Source: Schistosoma haematobium
Taxonomy: Eukaryota > Platyhelminthes > Trematoda > Strigeidida > Schistosomatidae
Direction of reading: 5' to 3'
NCBI RefSeq assembly: GCF_000699445.3
Contig: NC_067196.1
Span: 34,802,616 to 34,866,615, forward strand
Length of the DNA: 64,000 nt
Positions 12,679 through 27,600 of the stretch are shown here, piece by piece (position 1 is the stretch's first letter; each line of letters opens with the position of its first letter). The translations under genes and the position numbers were made by a program. The notes under the pieces were generated by a model. That model saw nothing but the letters and a program-made list of their open reading frames with translations, ran no database searches and was not told where the DNA came from.

Positions 12679-15600
12679 TTATCTTCAGACTAATCAAATC
12701 TATTAGTTCCTGCTAAATTAAGTTGAAGAAATGAGAGAAGATTAAAACGGAAACATATCAGCAATCACAAACAGGCAAGCATTTTATATTATATATGTGA
12801 AGGTTAATGACGCTGATCACATTTATACAAATTTCAATAAATACAGAAGGGTTATATTGAAGACATTTTACTGCATTGATGGAAAACAAATAAAACTGTG
12901 AAAAATTTTGTGGTGAACCTTATGTGAGTGAACATTAGAATCAATAATAATTTATTTTAATCAACTAGAGAGACAACACTATATGCACAATTTTTTTAAA
13001 CAACAGGGGTAACGCTTTTGTGAACTACTACTTAAATAAAAATCGTCGGTCCACAGAGGAGGTCACAGCAACGTCGTGTAAAACATTTATATGGATAGTT
13101 CAAGAAGTCTATAGCCAATTTTCAGTAGTCCACAACCCGAAAGCATTATGAAGTGATGCTGATGTTGATCCGCTAAGTATTATTGAAGTTTGATAAACTA
13201 CGACGAACTTAAATAAGTTTAACAAACAACCTTTGATTATAATCCTGTATAGAAGTCTAAACTTTTTCTACGAGTTCTTTGAAATAAAAAAGAAACCATT
13301 TGTTAAAAACACTGTGATATGCTTTGGAATCAATCACTGAACCATGAGATCTTGGATTTCGAACAGTATAATTTGTTCCATCCATTATTTTGTGATGATT
13401 CATTTCTATCATGCTTAATGTAAATATATTCAGAGAGGTGTTGATTTCCTACTTTTTCTGATTTGCTTAAAGTGTAGGTGGTGCTCAGATTAATACTGAA
13501 ATTTTTTCCGGTCTATTTTCACAAACAATCAATTTGCTTAATAAATCAACTATTTTCATAAGATTTGAAATAATGAAATATAATTACGAAGATCCCACCT
13601 CTAGCAGCCGGATAATACAACTCACTAGCCTCAGTACCAAAACCTGTAAGTTACATGTAGAGTACACAAACTTACATTTGATGAGTTACAATGGACAATT
13701 TACTTAGTGCACAATCATTTACATAAAGAAGAATACAGTTGCTTAAATCTAAACATATTCGTCCGATATTCTACAAATTAGTTCAGTGAGGGTTGAGTAC
13801 TATGACAAGACATATGTTTCCCCATTTAAGAAGACATATAGTTCAGTTTACCGAAGAATAATAATAATAATAATAATAATAATAGGTCCGATTCCCTCCT
13901 GATAAACAACGATGTGTGAGGCAGATGAATTGATGATTTGTGTCTAAAACTAACAACTTGCCTTTCCTTAAAATTAAAAAATGAAAAATACATTGATTTT
14001 ATGGCAACACATTCGCAGTCATATGAGCTAAAAAGAGTGACATATAGATTGTTATACTATTTCTTTTATTTTAATGAGTTTGTTGGACTTTTTTCTTAAA
14101 TGGACACAATTATATTTCATTAGCTTGACTATACAATAAAACATTACGTTTTGGTAAGGATGAAAAGCAGTAAATGAGTGATATCGTTTAAATGGGATGA
14201 TAAACTAGTCGAAAAAAATTGGTAAGAAAATCGGTGCGATTTCAAAGAGGAAACAAAAAAACCTATAAGAACATCAGTTCAAATTAAACAGCTTTCATGG
14301 CGATGATTCAAACAACCATTCGAGGATTATCAAACTGTGACGGAACAAGTGTCCAGTACTACCTACTTCCATCAGTTCTTCAGTTAATGCCAATTCATCG
14401 TACAAAAAAGCTCGAATAAATTTATTTGGTTATCTAACATTATAGAGTTTCAGTAGATATAATCTAAAACACGGGTTTTTATCCCCAATAATGTATCACA
14501 TAACTGGACACTGGTAATAAAAATAGTAGAAAAACACGACAATGCACCAATCATTTATTTCCATGATATAAGGCCATTGTGTGTAAGCTTATAACGATGC
14601 TATACAGAGTGGTGCCTATTTTTAGTTTACAAAACAAGATTAGATTAACCTGGCATAAAAGATCAGACGCCCAATAGAGTTGTTCAGAGGTTTATTTATA
14701 AGAATAAAAGAATCTATTCATAAACCACTATGTTTTTCATAAACTTATAAACATATAGATTCGATTTGAAGTAGCATAATGACTATCTTGAATATTCAGC
14801 AAGCAATCGATTTAGAGTTTAAATGGAACATATTCCATTTGGACAGCACCAGTTTATTTGCTGGACTGAAACAAATTTGTATATACCAACACATCAGTAA
14901 AATAACAGTTAACTTCATGTTTTGAAACTATCAATGGTTATTAACGTCAACTTGTTGTCGCAACTAATAAAAAGATAAAGACGCGATATTTTAGCTAGGA
15001 TACAAACATGTATTTCACCTTTTCAACAGTGTCCACGAACTACATGTAGACTCAAAGGGTTTGAAAGCACGCCACATAAACCACCTTTGATCATTATAGA
15101 TCAGCCTTAAAACTAATTTTTTTATCACAAACATAGCGCGATGTTAAAAACCATCAGAACTTTACTGATAATACTCAGTATGAATTAGAACAGTAATATT
15201 TCGGTATAAATATTAAATATATGTTCAGGATTCCAACAATTGGATTTATATTAAAGATACTGCAGAAAAGATTGTAATATTTAAACAATGAAGTTGTAAA
15301 TTACTGAGGAGTAAAAGCACACTAGATAAAGTATAGATTTTAAAAATACGAAGTGATCACCCAGGGATGTAGAATAAAAAAAGTACTAAGACAAGAGTGG
15401 ATGAAATAATAAACAAAAGCAAAAAAGTCATAATATATGTGCATTCAACAAGTTTTAATTGTATTTCTCTTCTAATTACTAAGAGATAAAAGATCGCAGA
15501 TAGGTATTGACTATGTAATCTGGGTTGCATAATAGATAATATTCTTTAACAGCTCAACTAATTTATACACATGATCTTGGTACGATTGAAAGTTCCAACA

Positions 15601-18600
15601 TATGCAGCTATCTCTTTATTTTACGGAGTCATGACATCCAGGGATTTACGAAATATATATCCATATTAAGGTTAGGAATTAGCCGCTGATAACACAAAAT
15701 TATTAGCTGTTAGACTTATTATCAATTTTAACAACTGCACATATGTATTCATGTCCGTATCATCAAAAAAGTCTATAATATAGCCATCTTTATGAACTTT
15801 TGAAATAGATCAAATCATATTGCCTTACTGGTTAAATATAAATTAGTTTATGGAACGTGTTTTAAAACCTAATCATATGAGTAGAAATATATTGAATTCG
15901 ACTAATAAGTTGCATAAATACATATCTGAAATGTATTATTAAGTGACAGAAATACGAGAAAAATGATTTATTAACTAATTATTAGTTAGTTAAACATGAA
16001 GATATGTTGAAATATATTAGGCATCTAAAATTATTTATGAAACAATAGGCTCAAAGTTTTGTTAGTTCATGTTATGGACTGTTGAAAAACAAGTAGCATT
16101 GGATAGCTGTCTCATTTCAGCACAACGTTATGTAAAAGTGGCATGAACGATCCCGCTGAAGACTGAACCCAGTACCTTCAGGCTTTAGGATGAGTGCAAT
16201 ATCTTTAGATCACTATGTTCCCATCTAATGGTTCACATGTTTAACTAAAGACTCACTTTAACTACAGACGTTACATTTTCCAACTGATTTTGCTGTTGTT
16301 GTGTTGAAATCTGTCTCGATAGATAGTTCGACAGTGCTACTTGATTATTTAAGATTGGCTGTTGAGACTGTTGTGCATCGTTGTACAAAGCATTCATAGA
16401 AGATATATAATTATTCCCACTTAATAATAATCTTTGAGCAGTAGCATTGTTAATAACTTCAGTAAGTTGGTTAATCAATGAGGCATGCTCTGAATTAAAC
16501 AGTAGAGAAGATTGCTAGAAAAATGTTTTAAAATATAACAAAAAAATTACTTTCGAACTAAAACAGGAATAATTGAAAATAGTGATAAACAACAAAGGAG
16601 AATTATGTTGAGATATTTAAATCCTTCAAAAATTGTTTAAAAACTTACTGTTTCATAATTTTTGTACAACATTAAAGTGGTGCTTTCTTTTTTGTTCTTA
16701 CCGTTGTTAAAAAATGTTAACTACTTATTGAGTTATTTCTATTTCAATAAGCTTTTTTTTCGCCTTAATTGTAAAAATGCTACAAATATAGTTATATGTT
16801 ATATTTGTACATCTAGTTAATCCTGTTTGTAGGATCTATTAAGTTCTACAGCAACAAAGGAATCTATCCGTATTGAATAGCTATCGTCTTCATTCATTGT
16901 TCACCGTAAGTGATGTGGAAAATGTTTATTCTGTTTATTAAAATAATAACAATAAATGACTGTATGATAATGTATCTTGGATAGATATTTTATGAAAGTT
17001 CTTAGATATAAATAAAATAATAATGAAAAACATTTATCATGGTAGACTACTTACATCAGTCTTTTGAGGAGGATCAGATTCTGACAGAACAAAATTCTCA
17101 TCTATGATTACAAAACAAAAAATGAAAATATGATTTAACACGCACTTTGATAATAGAATACTACATAATATCATGGAGAGCACATTAGAGTCAAATATAC
17201 TATAAACGTGTGTGCTAAAAGTAGAATAAATTAGTAATAACAGATCAAATTTGAATTTATACAGAGACTAATGATACCACCTGATCGACTGCGCTGAAGT
17301 GGTAAACGAGGTAGAGATCAAGTCAACAAGTCAGTGATGAAAAGTCAAGTTTATTACAGGTAAATATAAACAGTAATGTCTATGAACGGAAATAAACATG
17401 GCAGTGCAGTACGATTGGTTAAATTATTTGGTAAAAAGCATCAATACTATTTATTTCTTTTTAACAAAAAAAATAAATAATAAAATTGATAAGTTATGAA
17501 TCCGAAACAACTGCGACTAAATAAATTCAAGATTTTCACACCATTAAATCATGTCAAGCAAATGATACAAACTGGAGTATAGAAAAAAGCAAACAATGTC
17601 AACATAGAGTATTTACAAAACAACACAATACACTTGCCTAAAACATTTAAACATATAGAAAGATTGCACAAAAATAACTGAAGTTGAAACCCAATGAAAA
17701 GTATAGGCATAAGGAAAGTAGGAATTAAAACAGGAAAATAAACAAGTCATGTAAAAAGATGATATATATATATATCAACTTTTGACAAGATTTCAGGAAA
17801 ACACAATCCTATCATTTTAAGAAGTATTCAAACCAAATTTCCCTTTTAAAGGGTTAAGGACTAGGTATGTATCATCCTAGACAGAAGCCAGCCAACATAC
17901 AGGAAAGTGCTTGAAAAACTTTTCAAAGAGAATTTTTTGGCCTGACTGTACCATACCAATTTTATGAATTTATGTTTATTTCCAACCCACCTGGTATTTA
18001 ATGCTACGAATAAAGCAGGGAAATATCTACTGAATTATCATATCTTAAAGAAAACTTGTATAACGATGGCTAAGAATAGAATCAAACATTCTTAATTAAA
18101 GTTCATTTGTAGGTTTTTATGTTTTAATTTTAAACAGATTATAAATATATCATCTTGAATAGTATGTATATGCAAAAATAAAGGACATATTTCCACCTTA
18201 AAATGTATAATAGTAAGTATCACATATATCTTTGAATGTATAATAATGACAATTCGTACCACGGTAAACCGGCCTAACTAAACTCTAAAACTAACCTCAG
18301 AATCGATCACAGTGGCGCAGACACATTCACTCTTTATCTTACTCAAGATCCTGAATCCCCTCAAACATAATTATTTCATTATCCTTTCAAACCATATTTT
18401 TTCAATTTTCAGTCTCATTAAAATCGCTGCTACATTATTTGGACTTCTTTACCATTAATCTTGCTAATTTAAACTCGCGCTAGTCATGATGTGGTGACTT
18501 AGGTCAATCCATATTTGTGCCAGTCTCTAAGTTGGTTATAACTGATAATAAATCTAACACTAATTCGCATTTAAAGTATTAATGTAAATACATCTTGTTT

Positions 18601-21600
18601 AAGAAATACAAGTTTATGTAATCGGTTCTAAGGCATAATGAGGTCTAATGATGCTACCTGGCAGACTAAACTAAAAAAGATACACCTAGGTTTTGAACTT
18701 TTCCTTGAAGTCTCTGAAATTTATGTTTTTGAGTAATGTACTAGGTAAGAACAAAATATTCAACTTCAATAACAATAAAATACAAATTGACATAACTGAT
18801 AAACAGTGCTTATCAAAAGAACAGAACTCAATACTTAAGTCATAATTGAACTTTACTTTGAAGAGCAGAGTTACTATGTTGAATACCTCCTAAACCGGGC
18901 GTTACTATTTGTAAACTTGTACCAACATCGTTCACGTTCAATGTCCCAACGTGAGATTGGAATTGATTCTTTATAGAAGTAGGATGTTGTGATTGTTGTA
19001 TCACTGATTGATTATCACTTAAAATAGGAGGTGCAAAAACTGAACTGACTGGATGATTTTGATTTGCTCCTTCCTAAAAGAAGAAAAGATCAACATCAAG
19101 AATCATTCGTTTATTCATGGATTTTAAAAGGAATAACTTTTTATAAGAATAACTAATGTTCTTAATTTAAATATAAAGTCACGATTAATGTAAGATGGTC
19201 ACATGAACAAGAACAAAATAAAAGGCGAAAATTAAACTGATCGATACAAATATTTCATAAGATTGACAAATAGAAGAACGAAGACTCTAACAAAACTCAC
19301 AATTTGCTAATGTATACATGTATATATTACATTTATTTCGACTATATGCAGGCATAAAAGTAATATGAAATTAATTCGAATAATTTCAAAATAGTGAACC
19401 CATAACCCTCTACACAATTAGGACTTTCCAAACTTTAACACAAACTCTATAGATGATCAAACCCAGATTTCAATGAAGAAATACATATTAGAGTGAAAGT
19501 TTTTGTTTTACAGAGACTAGTAGTAATAGTCTAAAAAAACTGAATTTCCTAGTAATAATATCATGAACATGAAAAACTACATTTGGTTATCGAGACTGTG
19601 TATTATGTAAATATGTAGAAATAATTTAGTAACTTTGTAATAAAGATATTATTAAATACAAAACAGCACAACAATAAGACAAAATGAGATTGATATTAAA
19701 ATGAAAAGCAGAATACTAAAAAGACAAAAAGAACAGATTAGATCCATAAAATGTTGATATAACTTTGTTAATAGATTAAGTATTGACATATCTGCTGCGG
19801 TTGTCCTCACCGCTTATTCTGGTGATGGTAGACTTAAATATCATCGTTAAATGTTGGTTAATAAGGATTTAATGATTATAACTCTAGATATATCAACTCT
19901 TGATAAAGTATTTTTGGTGCAGTAAGTAACAAAGATAGTTGGATAACTTACAGAAATGAAAGTAGTACAACAGTCAGATAAACGGTTTCAATCATATCAC
20001 TAAAAAACACAACATATGGTATAAATTTATTTATGACCTACGGCTTGGGAATTCAAGAAAGACTCAGTTGTGGAAACAGGTGGATTGGCTATAGAATTTG
20101 ATGTGATCCCTTGAAGTACTTGTTGTAGTATCATTGCAGAACGAGCTATAGTATCCAAATTATTTAAATGAGTAGAATCCATATCGGATTTTAACAGTGG
20201 TGATTGAGGTGGAACAAAACCAGACGATTGAGTTTGAGAAGTGCTTATAGATGGAATAGATTGGTGTGATTGAAATGGTAGCGGAGGCTTTTGATTCAAT
20301 GGTTGTTGTGAAGATGAGCCACCAGCTAGTGGAGCAGTAGACACTTGTAAAGATATGTTTGGCGTAATAATTGTACTCTTTTGGTCAGAAATCGGGCGAC
20401 GAGCACATAAGTTTACATCGGTTTGCAAAGAAACAGGTGCTGCATACAGTGTAGTTGAACTATTTGAACATGAAGATATAGGAACTTCCGAAGACTTCTG
20501 AATTACAACACTTTGTTGAGGAGGTATGGGTGTTGGACTTGGAGTTGGTCCTGGTCCATTGACAGACAAAGATGGAAGAACATTAGGAGTAGCTGGAGCA
20601 GCTGTAGCACTTGGTGGAACCGTAACAGTAAATTTACCTATAGATGTTAAACCAGGACCTGTGGAAGAAACTTGATGTGAACTATAAGGATTTGAGTAAT
20701 AGCTATCAACTGGTTCTGATATGGTTTTGCTAGGAAGGACTATAGATACCTGTCCAGGAGTTCCAACACCACTTGCGCTGACAGGATTGTGCATCGTATC
20801 CATATTTGATTGAGACACAACTACAGCAAGCATTGGAGTGGTAGAAGTAACTGAAGAAGTTAATGTAGGTGCAATTGTATTAACTGCACTGCATATAACA
20901 TTTGAAGAACTAGCAGAAGAAACAGTAATAGTAGAATTTCTATAAGCTTGTATTTCTTTCTCTAATAACTTCTTAGCTCTGTTCCATTTACTCTTATACT
21001 TCCCAATGATAGTGAAGCTACTTGTATCATCTGTATGTTGTTTTTTTTATAAAAAAAAGATAAAATACATTATTACTAAAGTATTTCCAAATAACACAAA
21101 TTTCAAAGAACATAGAAAAAGTTCGACTTTTTACAGAAAACTGGAAATATAAGGAGTAAGCATAATATATGTAAGAATTTATTCAATCGTGTGAATATAA
21201 ACTGACCGAAACGAGATGTTTATATTATTTCGTTTTAATAAAACTAGAAAAATAAATATTATTCGTTAAATTAAAGATATCAGGTAAACAGTTAAATAAC
21301 TCTTTTAATCACATTAGTTCACAATAATTTAAATAAATTAAAACTGATAGTAACTCCGCCTGGAGTCCCTCTGGGGGCTACTGCCGGTCCCAAGCCCGGA
21401 TAAAGGAGAACGGTTGGGCATGGGGTTAGCGTCCCCATCCCGTAGAAAACTAACTCGCTAAAAAAACGCTAACCAGAAAAAATTATTCAAACCTTTTAAA
21501 CTCTGCCCTGGGAGTCAGAAGGTCCTCATTTAGAAGAATTATGACGCCTCATGATGAAAGCCGAATTCCTTCGAAAGTTACGAGACCGATGCCCTTTTTG

Positions 21601-24600
21601 ACAACCAGAGCGACCATTTATTTAGGTACATGGAATGTTCGTACAATGTGGGACACCGGAAGAGCCTTCCAAATTGCTGCAGAAATGAGAAGATACAACC
21701 TAGAGGTACTTGGGATCAGTGAAACACATTGGACGCAAGTTGGACAACAACGACTAACTACAGGAGAGCTCCTGTTATACTCCGGCCATGAAGAAGAAAA
21801 TGCATCACATACACAAGGAGTTCCATTGATGCTGTCCAAACAAGCGCAAAATGTGCTTATAGGATGGGAATTTCATGGACCAAGGATCATCAAAGCCTCG
21901 TTCAAAACAAAAAAAGAGGGCATTTCAATGAACATCATCCAATGCTATGCGCCTACCAACGACTACAATGAAGACGCTAAAGATCAATTCTACAATAGGC
22001 TGCAGTCAATCGTCGAGAAGTGTCCAACAAAGGACCTGACCATTCTGATGGGAGATTTCAACGCCAAGGTTGGAACGGACAACACTGGATATGAAGACAT
22101 CATGGGACGACACGGACTTGGAGAAAGAAACGAAAATGGTGAGAGATTTGCAAATCTATGTGCCTTCAATAAGCTGGTCATAGGCGGCACCATATTCCCA
22201 CATAAACGCACACACAAAACCACATGGACTTCACCGGATCACTCTACACAAAACCAAATCGACCATATTTGCATCAACAAAACGTTCAGGAGGACTATAG
22301 AGGACGTGAGAACCAAGAGAGGAGCTGATATAGCATCAGATCATCACTTGCTGGTCGCCAAGATGAAATTGAAACTCAAGAAGCACTGGATAATGGGGCG
22401 GACAATATCACAAAAGTTCAATACGGCCTTTCTTCAGGATACTAACAAACTCAACAAATTCAAGATAGACCTCAGCAACAAGTTCCAGGCCTTTCATGAT
22501 CTACTCAATGGAGAAGGAACCACTGTGGAGAGCAACTGGAAGGGGATCAAAGAGGCAATCACTTCAACATGTCATGAGGTTCTGGGCCACAAGAAGCACC
22601 ATCACAAGGAATGGATCACTGTTGATACACTGGATAAGATTCAAGAAAGAAGGAACAAGAAGCCAGCAATCAATACCAGCCGAACAAGAGCAGAAAAAGC
22701 CAAGGCACAAGCTGAATACACAGAAGTAAACAAACAAGTGAAGAGGAGCGTCAGAACCGACAAACGTAAATATGTGGAAGATTTAGCAAAGACGGCGGAA
22801 AAGGCTGCAAGAGAAGGAAACATGAGACCATTGTATGACACGACAAAGAAACTCTCTGGAAATCGCCGCAAACCAGAACGACCAGTGAAAAGCAAAGAAG
22901 GCAAGGTAATCACCAACATTGAAGAGCAACAAAACAGGTGGGTAGAACACTTCAAATAACTCTTGAATCGACCAGCTCCACTGAACCCGCCCAACATCGA
23001 AGCAGCACCCACGGACTTCCCAATCAATGTTGGCCCACCAACAATTGAAGAAATCAGCATGGCCATCAGACAAATCAAGAGTGGCAAAGCAGCAGGACCG
23101 GACGACATCCCAGCAGAGGCACTAAAAGCAGACGTAGAGGCAACTGCAAGGATACTCCACATTCTCTTTAACAAGATTTGGGATAAGGAACAAGTACCAA
23201 AAGGCTAGAAAGAAGGACTTCTGATCAAATACCGAAGAAAGGCGATCTCAGCAAGTGTGATAACTACAGGGGCATCACTCTTCTCCCAATACCGGGAAAA
23301 GTATTCAACAGGGTATTGTTAAACAGGATGAAGGACTGCGTAGACGCCCAACTTCGTGACCAACAGGCAGGATTCCGTAAGGATAGATCGTGTACATACC
23401 AAATCGCAACTCTACGGATCATTGTGGAACAATCAATTGAATGGAATTCATCACTCTACATCAACTTCATCGACTACGAAAAGGCATTTGATAGCGTGGA
23501 CAGAACAACACTATGGAAACTTCTTCGACACTACGGCGTGCCTCAGAAGATAGTCAGTATCATACAGAATTCATATGATGGATTACACTGCAAAATCGTG
23601 CATGGAGGACAGTTGACAAAGTCGTTCGAAGTGAAGACCGGTGTTAGGCAAGGTTGCCTACTCTCACCCTTTCTCTTTCTCCTGGTGATCGACTGGATCA
23701 TGAAGACGTCAACGTCTGAAGGGAAGCGCGGGATACAATGGACATCTATGATGCAGTTAGATGATCTGGACTTCGCAGACGATCTGGCCCTTCTATCCCA
23801 AACGCAACAACAAATGCAGGAGAAGACGAACAGTATGGCAGCAGCCTCAGCAGCAGTGGGTCTCAATATACACAAAGGGAAAAACAGGATTCTCCGATAC
23901 AACACAGAATGCACCAATCCAATCACAATTGACGGAGAAGATTTGGAAGATGTAAAAACCTTTACGTATTTGGGCAGCATCATTGATGAACAGGGTGGAT
24001 CTGATGCAGATGTGAAGGCGCGGATCGGCAAAGCACGAGCAGCATATTTACAACTGAAGAACATCTGGAACTCAAAGCAACTGTCAACCTACACCAAGGT
24101 CAGGATTTTCAATACAAATGTCAAGACAGTTCTACTGGATGGAGCAGAAACCTGGAGAACTACGAAAGCCATCATCCAGAAAATACAGCTGTTTATTAAC
24201 AATTTTCTACGCAAAATACTTCAGATCCATTGGCCGGACACTATTACCAACAACGTACTGTGGGAGAGAACAAACCAGATCCCAGCGGACGAAGAAATAA
24301 GGAAGAAGCACTGGAAGTGGATAGGACACACATTGAGGAAAGCACCCAACTGCGTCACAAGATAAGCCCTCACATGGAATCCTCAAGGCCAAAGGAAAAG
24401 AGGAAGACCAAAGAACACATCACGGCAGGAAATGAAGATAGACATGAGAAAAATGAACAAGAATTGGATGGAACTATAAAAGAAGGCCCAGGACAGAGTG
24501 GGTTGGAGAATGCTGGTCAGCGGCCTATGCTCCATTGGGAGTAACAGGCGTAAGTAAGTAAGTAAGTAAGTAAAGCTGATAGTAGTATATCAGGATGAAA

Positions 24601-27600
24601 CTATCATCTAATTTACACGGGCCAGTGTTTATATGTGACTTTCACAACGTGTAAATTTAAGCTTCTCGAAAAATAAAACGTATGATATATATCTGGCGCT
24701 CTTCCTCGGTACGCGTAACTGTTTCAAATGCAATGTCATATTAAATATATATACATTAATTTTAGTATCGCAGGCTTGGAGAATAACTAATACGCAATAT
24801 TTAACTAAACAGAGAAGCTTAAATGTTTACCAATACATTTACAAAGATGATGACTACTAGCAGAAAATTTGTACAATAGGAAACATATGTTGTTTCACTA
24901 ATCATCTAAAGTTATGCTTACTATAAATTACAAAAAGATAAAACTATATCCTCGTCAGTCAGTCAGTTACAACGTAGGACCAGGCACATACGTGCATCAG
25001 TCCGAGCTGCCACACCTCATCAGCACAGCAAAACGAATACCGGATTCATAGAAGCAGTTAACTCAATGGTGTAATAAATAAACGGGAGATTTTATGAAAG
25101 GATATAGTACTGAAAGAAAGAATTAGCTCGTAGAAATAAAGATGTGAAATAATTTTAATCTCATAGTTTAAGGGGAGACAAAGATTGTATACACCTATGC
25201 CATTGTGATCGATTCGGAGCCATGTCACCCAGTCTCTAACCAACTATATCCTCAACTTGTAATTTGGGTTTCGAATAGTTATCGCATCACTTCAGTCAAA
25301 ATTAATGGAATGGAATAAGTGGTTGAGTATTTGGGAAATGAACTCCAAGAATAATAAGTCACAACTCTACATACTCAACAGACATGTATATTATACTTTT
25401 TATCCAAAATGTAAATATAGAACACTTAATTCTCAAGAAATACTAAGTTATTCATAACTACTTACATGCATCTGTATCACTTTCATCATCTTCATCAATA
25501 GTGGAAGCACCCTCTTGTTTTTTACGTACAGGTTGACCTTGAACAAGTGAATCTAGAATGGCTTTCCAACGTTTACCTAACAAAACTTTGACCAGAAATT
25601 GCATTTGTAATCTTATACTACTGAAAAGTTTGTCTAAATGACTAGAAACAACCTTTTTATCAGGTTGCTTTGGATTTTCAAACACACGCCACAGTTTATC
25701 TTCATATCCAAGTCTCTATAAATTGTAAAAAGTAATTAAATTTATGACAATTTGATTTCAACAATCGGCTGTATCTTATAATAACACGAGGGGGTTATCG
25801 TAAGAGCCGGTGAAACAAAACATAATGTTTTAAAAGTTCTATAACTTTTCTACAAGTGTCAGGTATATTATTACAGTCATATAAGTTATGCGTGCGAGCA
25901 TCACATTTGTATTTGAAAAAATAAAAATAAATATTATTTATTCGATAGTATCACTTTCGCTTGAAGATTTTAACATGGATGAACTTCGAAAAAAACCGTG
26001 GGATGTGATGAAAAAAGCCTGTGGGAAGTCAGCTCATACTTTTAGAATTCTTCGCCAAAAAAGAGCAACAACATAAAACTAAAGTTTTGCAGTCATCCAT
26101 GGGCGATCTGAAATAGCGTAGTACGAACACTCCAGAAATATTTCTTATGAAATACTTATATTCAAGGGACTTTCCTGAAAAGTACTTATCTAAATGGTTA
26201 GGTATTTGGAAATTAATCATAACGGATCAACGAAAGAAAAAAGGTTCAAAGCAAGAATCTTCATCTGGCTCTGAGTGAATGGTTACACAATATTGGAGTG
26301 CTGAGTATAAAGACGATATTAAAAAGAAAATCATACTTGTGGCAATTTCAGTAGTTGAAATTAAGCAACTTCAACGTTTAGTTCAGTCATCTAATCCGAG
26401 CTTTGTAAACAAAATCAAAATCATCAAACGTTAATAGGGTCACAAAAGAATTATGTGCTAAACAATTTTTGGAAGTACAACTTTTTTGACGTACTATCCT
26501 TGTTTATTAGTTACTACATCGAACTTAGTATATATATTCATATATATGCATGAACTTTACTAAGTAGTTTCATCAAAGAAAATGAACACATTGATACCGA
26601 AATGGTTATCACAAAGCAGGCTTTCAGAACCAATAACACTACGGTAAGTGATTATACTACAATTGATAGGTAAACTGACTGCAACTAAACAAACTGAGCT
26701 AAGTAAAACTTAACTAAGAAAATGTTATCCTTAAATAATATACAAAGACATTATCAGATTATTTTCTAAGATGATAGCAATTAATACAAGGGTTAACAAG
26801 CAAAATGGTCAAATACATTCAATGAATATGGGAATTTTCTTAGTATTCCACAATTTTAATTATATAGCATATAAGAAAATGGACTTTCATAATAACCCGG
26901 TAAACAACAACATTTTATTTTAGGGTATACTACAAAAGTTAACCATTCATTTGGTTTATGATGAATACCACTGAACTCTTAGTGATATAAACAGAAATAC
27001 GAAGATAGGAAAGAATAATTCCTTATAAACTAAAAGATACCTTCGAACATATTCAATCTACCAATTGAATTCCACTATATAATTGACAACAGTAATCATT
27101 CAGCAAATTACCATTATATAATTTGCAAACGTGATAGATATATACAAAGTCACAAGTTAATCCTTCATGATTAATCGGATCAACTTGACAGTATTCACTA
27201 ATTAATCTTCGTGGAAAATATCAAATGTGCTTTGAACCACTTCGCAGTCATTTGTATGAGAACGTGAGCACAATGATGTTAAAAAGATAAGAAAATAAAT
27301 TACGAAACAAACGGAAAATTCACAGTGAAACATAGATCAATAAATAACAGAATTTAGAATAGACCCAACGGAATAAAAAAACATGTAAACATGTAGCGAT
27401 ATAGACAGGTAGATAAATTTCATGTCGGTTTAAAATATGTATTTATATAATATACATGTAGAGAGAAAAATAATACACTTCATTTTAAACTATTGAAATT
27501 TAATGAAGTATTAGTTTTGTTAAATTGCACTCACGAAAAAAATGTGGTTTTATAAGAAATAAAAAAGCACGTTTTATAATTCATAAACAATGAAGAATAA

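Larger units (their letters stand above)
12189..16256 (-). other. WNK intron 11
   Basis: This 4068-bp intron contains (TA)19 at 12637-12674, an AAT run at 13857-13884 and a tRNA-like SINE fragment at about 16130-16226. The stretch 12370-12636 is richer in G+C and may be an older repeat, but I cannot name it. The rest is AT-rich and unrecognised. Confidence 0.6.
21353..24575 (+). mobile_element. Full-length RTE-like non-LTR retrotransposon in WNK intron 7
   Basis: A 3.2-kb LINE inserted antisense to the WNK gene. It has a GC-rich 5' leader (from 21353), an APE-type endonuclease, an RT with a FADD active site, a C-terminal region, and a (TAAG)n tail at 24550-24574. A 9-bp direct repeat, CTGATAGTA, flanks it at 21344-21352 and 24576-24584 and is read as the target-site duplication. 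The single-ORF layout and short-repeat tail fit RTE-clade elements such as schistosome SR2; the exact family is not verified. Several nonsense changes and one frame change make this copy inactive. Confidence 0.88.

Noticed and set aside
20027..20041. WNK ending at the TAA just after exon 8
   Set aside because: A GTAGGT donor lies before it and exons 9-17 continue in phase with the same composition; a short isoform using this stop remains possible.
22641..23174. Minus-strand open frame opposite the RTE-like ORF
   Set aside because: A shadow of the strongly biased LINE coding strand; the plus strand carries all the motifs.
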